Source: Kordia sp. (lineage in GTDB: Bacteria > Bacteroidota > Bacteroidia > Flavobacteriales > Flavobacteriaceae). From it: a DNA stretch of 64,000 bases. Under the pieces are notes generated by a model. It saw only the letters and a program-made list of their open reading frames with translations. It made no database searches and had not been told where the DNA came from. The first letter of the stretch is position 1. The number at the start of each line of letters is the position of its first letter. Shown here one piece after another: positions 34,338 through 41,829 of the stretch. The position numbers and the translations under genes are program-made. Location of the stretch: assembly GCA_002733415.1 (NCBI GenBank), contig NVVR01000006.1, forward strand, positions 1-64,000, given 5' to 3'.

Positions 34338-34345
34338 TATTTTCG
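34338..34345 (+). promoter_or_regulatory. -7-like element of the T9SS repeat protein gene
   Basis: TATTTTCG resembles TAnnTTTG and the TACTTTCG box of ndk. It is 27 bases before the ATG at 34372. Confidence 0.4.
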
Positions 34346-34371
34346 TTCAAATTTAAAATAAAAGTATTCTT

Positions 34372-37206
34372 ATGAAAAAACTTTTACTTTTTGTGCTGTT
34401 ATTGATGGGTGTAGCAGCAACTGCTCAAGTAGCAAATACCCCTCCAGATATACGTATTTGTGATCAAGGTACTATTGATGGCTTTGAAATTTTTGACTTA
34501 ACAGTGAATGACTCAGCTATTTTAGGAGGGCAAAATCCTGCAGACTTCATAGTTACTTATCATTTAACTCTAGCTGATGCTCAGGCAAATTTGAATATTT
34601 TACCCACCCTTTTTATTAATAGTTTCAATCCACAATCTATAGGGGCTCGTGTTACAGAAACTGCTACAGGGAATTTTGCAACCACAAGTTTTAACTTGGA
34701 AGTTGTTACAGCTCCCCAAGCATTTCCATTCACCAATCCATTAACGTATTGTGATACTGATAATGATAACGTAGGGTATTTTGATTTAAACACTATTGTA
34801 TCTGAGATCTCTGGAGGATTATCTCCAGGTATAGTAACAGTTGAGTTTTATGAATCCCTTGCAGAAGCAAATCAAGGTGTAGGAGCTATTGATACATCTG
34901 TATTATATGAAAATATTGATTCTAATGCTGATAATGACAATAACCCAGCAACACAAACTATTTATGCGCAACTGTCTGTTTCAGATTTGGATTGCTATAC
35001 ATTAGTTCCTGTATACCTTTTGGTAATCAACACACCTGTTTTACCCTCAGACCCTTTAGTGTATTCTATTTGTGATGATTATAATGTTGTAAACGATGGA
35101 TTTTCTGTATTTGATTTAACATCAAATGAAACTGATGTTTTATTAGCAAATATTGATGCAGGCACAACATTTTCAGATTTTACTGTTGCGTATTATACTG
35201 ATGCAGGATTAACAAATCAAATACCAAATCCTGGAGCATATCCAAATACTAGTACCCCACAAACAATATATGCTAATGTAGAATATATATCAACGGGGTG
35301 TTCATCAGTGAAAGAAATCACCTTACATGTTGATTCAGTACCTGCAGCTAGTAATTATATAGATTATGTCCTATGTGATGATGATTTTTATGGCGATATG
35401 GATGGTGTTCAAACATTTGATTTACCAAGTCAAATACCAAATATGATTGCAGATAGTAGTGGGTTGGTTATTACTTATTATGAAGACGGAGCTTTAACTA
35501 ACCCAATCTCAGATATTGGAGCATATGAAAATATAGTTAACCCTCAAGATGTATATGTTCAATTTGAAAATGCAGCAGGTTGTACCGCAGTTAAAATTTT
35601 AAAATTAACAGTAGGCCCAAACCCAACACCTTTGTCAACCCCAGATATTGTTGCTAATTTAGGAAATAATGGTGTGATGGAAGAGTGTGATGGAAATGTT
35701 GATGGTTCAGGGGCTATTGCCGAACAACAAGCTCTTTTTGATTTGACATTGTGGGAGATAAATATTAAAAATAATGAAGTTGGAGTTTCAGCAGCATATT
35801 ACACAAGTCTTAACGATGCAGAGGCTGAAACAAATAGTATTACAACACCAACTGCCTATACCAATACATCTAACCCTCAAACAATTTATGTAGGTGTGAT
35901 TAATGATGGAACAGGAGTTCCTGCAGCTGGTACAGGTTGTTCTACAATTGTACAATTTAATATTTATGTACCAGTGCCAGAAGTTAACGTCGTAGCTTCT
36001 CACGAAGTGTTGTGTGTTGATGCAAATGGAGTACCCTTAACAAATGCTAACTTACCTATATTAACAGCAACAGCTTCTCCAGGACCATCTGCGGCATACA
36101 ATTACCAATGGGCACTTAATGGTAATGATATACCTGGAGCTACAAACCAAACCTTAGCGGTTACTGAACCAGGAGACTATACTGTTACTGCTTCTAATAT
36201 GTCTGATGCAGGATGTGTTAATGTGTCAACAGCACAAACTATTGGAGTGTCAGGGGTTCCTGTCTCATTTGGTGCTAATGTAACCTCAAGTCCGTGTGAT
36301 GCTAGTCAAATAATTGTTGCATTGGTAACATCTACAATACCTGGAATTGTGTTCTGGTCCAGTTTGGATGGTGGGCAACCTACTACAAATGGAACATTTA
36401 CTGATGTTAGTGACGGGGTGCATACAGTTACCTTTACAGATGGCGAAAATTGTTGGACGGAAACAATGCAAGTAACAGTTTTAGAATGTGAATTAGCACA
36501 AGACAATTTAACGGTTGAAACTATAAGTGAAACATGTGTTGGATTAGACAATGGTGTGGTTCAAATTACAGCTAACGAAGCATACACTTATGAAGTAAGT
36601 ATGTCATTAAATGGAAATGCAATTACAGTAAGTCCTAATACGTTTACGGATGTGATCAGTATTCCTAATTTAGCATCAGGAACCTATTACGTATGTGTAA
36701 CGGCCATTGAAGTAAATTCGACTCAATGTTATGATGTATATGTAGCAGCAGTTGAAGATTTAACTGGTTTTTCTGGAAGAATGGGTAATGTGTATACTTT
36801 AGCATTAAAAGGAAGTAAACAGTATAATATTGCTATTAATGATGTAATTACTGAAATGACAGCTGCAACAGTTACCGAAACAATTACGTTTGAATATGAG
36901 TTGTCTGCTGACGTGACCACTGTAAAAGTAACTACAGATAAAGAATGTCAAGGAAGGTTTGAAGAAACTGTGCTATTAGATGATACTACTTTGGTAGTTT
37001 TTCCAAATCCTGTACAGAATGAACTTCGTTTTAGTTCAGTGATGGAATTATCATCTGTGGTAATTTATGATATGACAGGAAAAGTGGTGTTAAGAAATGC
37101 TACTACTAAAGAAATGATTAATGTAGCCGAATTAATGAAAGGAGTTTATTTTATCAAAGCAACTTCAGGAACTTCAGTGTATACTTCTAAATTTATAAAA
37201 AAATAA
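34372..37206 (+). CDS. Large secreted repeat protein with type IX secretion C-terminal domain
   Basis: A 944-residue protein with signal peptide (MKKLLLFVLLLMGVAATAQ). About five degenerate repeats of ~100 residues fill residues 20-535. Each has a 'Y.(I/L)CD....DG...FDL' opening and a '(N)PQTIY..V' closing, for example SICDDYNVVNDGFSVFDL and TSTPQTIYANVEY. Ig/PKD-like domains follow. The C-terminus has the T9SS type-A sorting signature VVFPNPVQNELRF...VVIYDMTGKVV...KGVYFIKA and a Lys-rich end. It should be exported and surface-attached or released; adhesion or cell-cell contact is a fair guess. The next gene starts three bases later. Confidence 0.88.
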   Translation: MKKLLLFVLLLMGVAATAQVANTPPDIRICDQGTIDGFEIFDLTVNDSAILGGQNPADFIVTYHLTLADAQANLNILPTLFINSFNPQSIGARVTETATGNFATTSFNLEVVTAPQAFPFTNPLTYCDTDNDNVGYFDLNTIVSEISGGLSPGIVTVEFYESLAEANQGVGAIDTSVLYENIDSNADNDNNPATQTIYAQLSVSDLDCYTLVPVYLLVINTPVLPSDPLVYSICDDYNVVNDGFSVFDLTSNETDVLLANIDAGTTFSDFTVAYYTDAGLTNQIPNPGAYPNTSTPQTIYANVEYISTGCSSVKEITLHVDSVPAASNYIDYVLCDDDFYGDMDGVQTFDLPSQIPNMIADSSGLVITYYEDGALTNPISDIGAYENIVNPQDVYVQFENAAGCTAVKILKLTVGPNPTPLSTPDIVANLGNNGVMEECDGNVDGSGAIAEQQALFDLTLWEINIKNNEVGVSAAYYTSLNDAEAETNSITTPTAYTNTSNPQTIYVGVINDGTGVPAAGTGCSTIVQFNIYVPVPEVNVVASHEVLCVDANGVPLTNANLPILTATASPGPSAAYNYQWALNGNDIPGATNQTLAVTEPGDYTVTASNMSDAGCVNVSTAQTIGVSGVPVSFGANVTSSPCDASQIIVALVTSTIPGIVFWSSLDGGQPTTNGTFTDVSDGVHTVTFTDGENCWTETMQVTVLECELAQDNLTVETISETCVGLDNGVVQITANEAYTYEVSMSLNGNAITVSPNTFTDVISIPNLASGTYYVCVTAIEVNSTQCYDVYVAAVEDLTGFSGRMGNVYTLALKGSKQYNIAINDVITEMTAATVTETITFEYELSADVTTVKVTTDKECQGRFEETVLLDDTTLVVFPNPVQNELRFSSVMELSSVVIYDMTGKVVLRNATTKEMINVAELMKGVYFIKATSGTSVYTSKFIKK

Positions 37207-37208
37207 AA

Positions 37209-37907
37209 ATGAAAAAAATAATATATTTATTTGGAATCGTACTGATTAGTTTTTCATGTTCTACGGATAGTGATGATGTAACCTATAACCCATTGTTTGT
37301 AGCAGAGTCTTTTTCGCCATTAAATAATTCAGTTTGTGAAGGAACAATCACTGTTTATCAAAATGGTATAGAAGTATTGTTTAGTTGGGGGGAGTTTTCA
37401 TCCAATCCTTTAGGAATTACGTATACTTTAACACTTACTGACTTAGGAACGAATACTATTCAAACAATAGTAGTTGAAAATGGAGTAACGAGTACATTAG
37501 TTGTATTAGAACCAAATACCGCTTATGAATGGACAGTAACTGCTACCAATGCTGCAGGTGATTCAATTATAGGGGCTACAGGGCAATTTCATACACCTTA
37601 TGAGGCATCAACTAATTATACGCCTTTTCCGGCAACACTTAATACACCTGTATTTCAGGCAACTGTAGCGGCGGGGAATGTTGTATTTGATTGGTCAGGG
37701 AATGATCCTGATACTGGAGAAACAGCAACATTAACTTACGATTTGTATTTAGGAACAACTAATCCGCCAGTATTACATACAGCTACTATTGCAACTATGA
37801 ATAGTACTGTAAGTTTACCTGCAGGAACGTATTATTGGTTTATAAAAAGTAAAGATGTAAATGGAAATGCGTCTTATTCATCAACAAGAACTTTTACAGT
37901 ACAATAG
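37209..37907 (+). CDS. Lipoprotein with two fibronectin-III-like domains
   Basis: A 232-residue lipoprotein (signal ending GIVLISFSC). Two beta-sandwich domains follow: residues about 35-130 (GIEVLFSWGEFSSNPLGITYTLTLTD...AYEWTVTATNAAGDS) and about 135-232 (GNVVFDWSGNDPDTGETATLTYDLYLG...YYWFIKSKDVNGNASYSS), with the W and the paired Y strands of Fn3-like folds. It starts two bases after the large T9SS protein stop, so the two are surely co-expressed and probably both surface exposed. I infer a partner or anchor for the larger protein. A terminator follows. Confidence 0.8.
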   Translation: MKKIIYLFGIVLISFSCSTDSDDVTYNPLFVAESFSPLNNSVCEGTITVYQNGIEVLFSWGEFSSNPLGITYTLTLTDLGTNTIQTIVVENGVTSTLVVLEPNTAYEWTVTATNAAGDSIIGATGQFHTPYEASTNYTPFPATLNTPVFQATVAAGNVVFDWSGNDPDTGETATLTYDLYLGTTNPPVLHTATIATMNSTVSLPAGTYYWFIKSKDVNGNASYSSTRTFTVQ

Positions 37908-37925
37908 TCTTAACGAAAAATAATT

Positions 37926-37969
37926 CTATAAAAAAAGTCACTCTTATTAGAGTGACTTTTTTTATAGAA
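37926..37969 (+). terminator. Intrinsic terminator after the Fn3 lipoprotein gene
   Basis: TCTATAAAAAAAGTCACTCT pairs perfectly with its complement across TATT and is followed by a T-rich run. Confidence 0.9.
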
Positions 37970-38066
37970 AAAAATAATTCATTTTTTATGTAACAAATCA
38001 CCACACTTTGCGTTCTAATAGGGTAATACAACATCATCATAATCATCAATCAAAATAACACTCATC

Positions 38067-39170
38067 ATGTTAAAACAATTCTTTATTATCTGCTCAGGAG
38101 CAGATACCGACCTTTTGGACAACTGCTCAAAAGGTGAACAAACAAAATATGCAGGTATTGGAGCTACCGTTTTTTTTACAGCGGTTATGGCTTTTATTGC
38201 TGCTAGTTATGCGCTGTATTCCGTTTTTGATACTCTTATAGTTTCGATTGGATTTGGTTTAGTTTGGGGGCTCTTAATTTTTAATTTGGATCGATTTATT
38301 GTCTCTACCATAAAGAAAAGGGATAATTTCATGCAAGAATTATTACAAGCTACTCCTAGAATTATATTGGCAATGATAATTGCTGTGGTTATTTCAAAGC
38401 CCTTAGAATTAAAGATTTTTGAGAAGGAAATTAATCAAGTGTTACTGGAAGAAAAAAATACAATGACACTAGAGAATAAGGATCAGATTGCTTTACAATA
38501 CACACCAAAGATTGTTGAGTTGACTTCTCAAAAAGAAAGTCTTAAAAAAGAGGTTTCACAAAAAGAGAATGAGGTAAATGCATTATACAGTACTTATATA
38601 GCAGAAGCTGAAGGTAGGGAAGGAACAAAGTTATTAGGTAAAGGACCTGTGTATAATGAGAAACGAAATAAACATGATGCAATGCTATTGGAATTGCAGG
38701 AACTAAAAACAACCAATAAAGAAAAAACATCAGTTATTGAAAGCCAAATTGCAACTCTTAATACCACCTATGAAACTCAATTATTAAAAACACAACCTAT
38801 TATTGATGGATTTGACGGGTTAATGGCTCGCGTAAATGCTTTAGGAAAATTAGCTTGGTTGCCTTCTTTCTTTATTTTTATATTGTTTTTAGCAATAGAA
38901 ACATCACCAATATTGGCTAAGTTGTTAGCGCACAAAAGTGAATATGATTTTAAGTTAGAAAATCAAGAATCAGCCGTTAAAAACTGGGTGCAACAACAAG
39001 TTCATGAAAGACAGAATAATTTAAAAACCAACAATGCTATAAGTAATAAGGTGTATGCTGATATACAAGAGGCAGAAGAATCATATCAATACAAAAAGAA
39101 AAAGGCAGAAGAATTAATTCGTTTACAAGCAAATGTGTTTTATGAAAATCAGAAAAACGCAACAGTATAA
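38067..39170 (+). CDS. DUF4407 family membrane protein
   Basis: A 367-residue protein with the DUF4407 signature near the N-terminus: FIICSGADTDLLDNCSKGEQTKYAGIGATVFFTAVMAFIAASYAL, then FGLVWGLLIFNLDRFIVSTI. Two or three transmembrane helices come first (about residues 30-115). A long charged coiled coil follows (about 140-250; ELTSQKESLKKEVSQKENEVNALY and similar). Another membrane helix (WLPSFFIFILFLAIETSPI) is near residue 275, with a second helical tail after it. Function unknown; the topology suggests a scaffold or mechanosensor-like role. It stands alone, with a terminator before and a repeat-rich gap after. Confidence 0.88.
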   Translation: MLKQFFIICSGADTDLLDNCSKGEQTKYAGIGATVFFTAVMAFIAASYALYSVFDTLIVSIGFGLVWGLLIFNLDRFIVSTIKKRDNFMQELLQATPRIILAMIIAVVISKPLELKIFEKEINQVLLEEKNTMTLENKDQIALQYTPKIVELTSQKESLKKEVSQKENEVNALYSTYIAEAEGREGTKLLGKGPVYNEKRNKHDAMLLELQELKTTNKEKTSVIESQIATLNTTYETQLLKTQPIIDGFDGLMARVNALGKLAWLPSFFIFILFLAIETSPILAKLLAHKSEYDFKLENQESAVKNWVQQQVHERQNNLKTNNAISNKVYADIQEAEESYQYKKKKAEELIRLQANVFYENQKNATV

Positions 39171-39641
39171 ATTGTCTGCACAGATTAAGAAGAGAAGCCT
39201 TTTTGTTTTTGTTGTCAGATTAGTTTCGCCTGTACTGAGTCTTTCTACTAACGCTCAAGACAGGCTATGACGAAGTATCGAAATCTATTTAAAAATTTAA
39301 AGGTTAAAAAATTCTATAAGCTATCATTGACAGATTTACGTTTTTTTTTTCGTCAGTTCGAGTGATTTTCATATAGTGAAACGGAGTGAAAATTGTATCG
39401 AGAACTAGTACTTCTCGATACAAAATTACTTTCCATTGCATTCCAAATAATTTCACTCGAAGTGACGTGACGCTATCGTTATTGTTGCTAGACAAAATTT
39501 TTGTCAACACCTCAGTTTGACATCTCGAATAAAAGGAAATACAATTTTAGGATGCTAGTTATCAATAATATTCAAATTAGAAAACATCTTATGTAAGGAT
39601 ATGCTAATGTAGCAGACAACCTATACCAAATGCATATAGGA
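39171..39641. other. Repeat-rich intergenic region (471 bases)
   Basis: No gene is credible here. Bases 39224-39275 form one imperfect inverted repeat (GCCTGT...ACAGGC, flanked by TTCG/CGAA). Bases 39351-39472 hold the most complete copy of the GTATCGAG element. The last 120 bases are plain AT-rich leader of the next gene. Confidence 0.6.
39351..39472. repeat. GTATCGAG inverted-repeat element, full copy
   Basis: The left end CGTCAGTTCGAGTGATTTTC and the right end (reverse strand CGTCACTTCGAGTGAAATTA) are inverted copies. The centre GTATCGAG...CTCGATAC (39395-39421) is a perfect hairpin around AACTAGTACTT. Partial copies are at 29431-29473, 47704-47769 and 59435-59490. It has no ORF, so it is a non-coding, MITE-like or REP-like element. 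Confidence 0.8.
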
Positions 39642-40427
39642 ATGAAAAAAATTAGTGTTTTAGTATTGGTTTTAATTAGTTTTTTTGGGTTTTCTCAAAC
39701 AGCTACAATAGAGAATAAGGTTTTTGATAGAAGTATTACGGAACGATTTCCGAATAAATTGAACAGTATGTTTACTGCTCATGGAACCTATAAACGTTGG
39801 GATGCTATGAATCAGTTGTCCTTTGATTTATTAAAAAAAGGAGGCGCAACAGAAACTCATTTAGTAGATTTAAAGTCGCGTAAAACATTAATTAGTTCTT
39901 CAAAGTTTACTATCGGTTTTGATGGAACAGCGGTTTGGATGAATGCTGAAGGGAAATTTCCTGTAGAAAGAGCACGCTTTTATCACAACCTATATTTTTA
40001 CTTCTATGCAATGCCTTTTGTATTAGGTGATCCTGGAATTACGTATTTAAGAATTAAAGATTTATCGTTTGAAAATAGAACATATTCAGGATATAAAATT
40101 GCATATGGTAACAATGTTGGTGATTCACCTGAGGATAATTATTTTGTGTATATAGATAAAGCAACACATCAAATGACTTGGTTGGGATATACCGTTACTT
40201 ATGGAGATGATAAGCCAAGTACTGAAATACATTATATTAAATATACCGATTGGCAGAAAGTAAATGGCTTGTTATTGCCAAAGAAATTACAGTGGTATGA
40301 CTCAGAAAATAATTTGCCAGTAACATCAAGCAATGCAGCAGGTTTTGAGAATATTAGTGTTTCTGAAAAAATGATTGACGCTTCAAGGTTTGTAAAACCT
40401 GTAGATGGATTGATAGGGGAGAAATAA
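39642..40427 (+). CDS. DUF6503 family exported protein
   Basis: A 261-residue protein from ATG 39642 (MKKISVLVLVLISFFGFSQ, a clean signal peptide). The frame also begins four codons upstream, but AGGA lies just before this ATG. The mature part has LNSMFTAHGTYKRWDAMNQLSFDL, FTIGFDGTAVWMNAEGKF, YNLYFYFYAMPFVLGDPGI-like phrasing and TYSGYKIAYGNNVGDSPEDNYFVYID, the pattern of DUF6503/LolA-fold-like periplasmic proteins. No enzyme motif is seen. It ends just before a terminator it shares with the convergent amidohydrolase. Confidence 0.8.
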   Translation: MKKISVLVLVLISFFGFSQTATIENKVFDRSITERFPNKLNSMFTAHGTYKRWDAMNQLSFDLLKKGGATETHLVDLKSRKTLISSSKFTIGFDGTAVWMNAEGKFPVERARFYHNLYFYFYAMPFVLGDPGITYLRIKDLSFENRTYSGYKIAYGNNVGDSPEDNYFVYIDKATHQMTWLGYTVTYGDDKPSTEIHYIKYTDWQKVNGLLLPKKLQWYDSENNLPVTSSNAAGFENISVSEKMIDASRFVKPVDGLIGEK

Positions 40428-40445
40428 AATCTATTAATTATAAAT

Positions 40446-40486
40446 AAAAAGCCAGTCTATTCTATTGAATAGGCTGGCTTTTTTTA
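40446..40486. terminator. Shared bidirectional terminator, overlapping a stop codon
   Basis: AAAAAGCCAGTCTATTC pairs with GAATAGGCTGGCTTTTT (one T-G wobble) and has T runs on both sides. The stop of the minus-strand amidohydrolase (40462-40464) lies in this hairpin. Confidence 0.9.
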
Positions 40487-41784
40487 TGAGATTTTTTTAC
40501 TGTTTTAGAATCGTTATTATATTTTTCGGTATAACGCTTGTATAGCTCTGTTTGGTGTGTTTCCAAACTAATAGGGCGTCCTTGTATAAAAGCATGAGTA
40601 AGTTTATTCGTTCTCATATCTAAGGCGTCACCTTCAGAGATAAATAGTGTGGCATCTTTACCAACCTCCAAGCTTCCTGTAAAATGATCAATCCCTAAAA
40701 TTTTTGCTGTATTTAATGAAATTAACTGCACAGCTTTTTCTTTGTCTAGCCCAAAAGCGACACATGTTCCTGCGTAAAACGGTAAATTTCTAGTATTCAT
40801 ACGCTCCATATTTCCGCTAGTATCTAGACCTACTAAAATACCAGCAGTAGTTAAAATATTTGCTAGCCTGTATGGCAAATCATAATCATCATCATCATTA
40901 TCAGGAGTGCTATGTACACGTTTTAATATTACAGGTATATTGTGTTTTTTTAATAATGGAATAGTTTTATAGGCATCATAAGCACCTATAACTACTAAGT
41001 TTATTTGTTGTTCTACGGCAAAATTTATAGCGTCAATAATTTGTTTTTCATCATTTACATGAATGAACACTTTTTTGGTTTTATTGAATACAGATTTCAT
41101 ACTGTCAAAAACTAAATGAGTAGTTTTTGAATTGTTATATCTTGCATTGGTAAAGAAATTATTTAATTCGGTTACTTGCTCGGTATATTTTTTATTTGGA
41201 GTTGTTGGTCCTGGAGCAGCCCACCATCCTGAACTATTAAAAGTTCTAGGCCAGTTAATGTGAATACCATCGTCCTCTTTTATAACTGCATCTTCCCAGT
41301 TCCAAGCGTCAAATTGAACAATTGATGAACTTCCGGAAATACGTCCGCCTCTAGGGGTGATTTGTGCTTGCAATACCCCATTTGGCCTCATACTTTCTGT
41401 GACTTTAGATTCTGTATTATATGCAATAATACTTCTGATATGCGGATTGAATGTACCGAGTTCTCTATTATCGTTTGAAGCGCGTACTGCATCAATTTCA
41501 ACCAAGCCAAGTGTTGAATTTGGAGCAATAAATCCTGGGTATATATGTTTTCCGTTAGCGTTTATAACAGTTCCTTTTGAGGGGGTAGTAGTGGAAGTTG
41601 CGTCAGCAACAACAGTAAGCTTTCCGTTTTCAAAAATTAGTATTGAATTTTCTATTAGGGAGCCATTACCAATATGTGCTGTAGCTCCAAGAATTGTTAT
41701 CACCTTAGTTTGTTTTGCTCCAGGTGTTTGTTGTGCAAATGTAAACGAACAAATTAGTAATGTAATGTATAGTATGTTTTTCAT
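40462..41784 (-). CDS. Exported amidohydrolase-family protein lacking the N-terminal HxH metal motif
   Basis: A 440-residue protein with signal peptide (MKNILYITLLICSFTFAQ) and the amidohydrolase (imidazolonepropionase-like) barrel: NGKHIYPGFIAPNSTLGLVEID, VQAQITPRGG-type strands, GLDTSGN, and a late LISLNTAKILGIDHFTGSLEVGKDATLFISEGD. Active members have HxH where this one reads APNST after YPGFI, so metal binding at that site is doubtful. The last residues (KKSHKKSQPIQ) are encoded within the terminator hairpin. It follows the 988-residue double-domain paralogue by 45 bases and is probably in its operon. It may be a non-catalytic partner. Confidence 0.85.
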   Translation of the reverse strand: MKNILYITLLICSFTFAQQTPGAKQTKVITILGATAHIGNGSLIENSILIFENGKLTVVADATSTTTPSKGTVINANGKHIYPGFIAPNSTLGLVEIDAVRASNDNRELGTFNPHIRSIIAYNTESKVTESMRPNGVLQAQITPRGGRISGSSSIVQFDAWNWEDAVIKEDDGIHINWPRTFNSSGWWAAPGPTTPNKKYTEQVTELNNFFTNARYNNSKTTHLVFDSMKSVFNKTKKVFIHVNDEKQIIDAINFAVEQQINLVVIGAYDAYKTIPLLKKHNIPVILKRVHSTPDNDDDDYDLPYRLANILTTAGILVGLDTSGNMERMNTRNLPFYAGTCVAFGLDKEKAVQLISLNTAKILGIDHFTGSLEVGKDATLFISEGDALDMRTNKLTHAFIQGRPISLETHQTELYKRYTEKYNNDSKTVKKSHKKSQPIQ

Positions 41785-41829
41785 GTTAAATGAACTAATG
41801 TTATGTATAATTTTAAACTCGTAATGTGT

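Noticed and set aside
35788..36920. Minus-strand open frames in the T9SS repeat protein
   Set aside because: Cys/Ile/Ser-rich shadows of the Thr/Val/Asn-rich coding strand; no signal, no start context.
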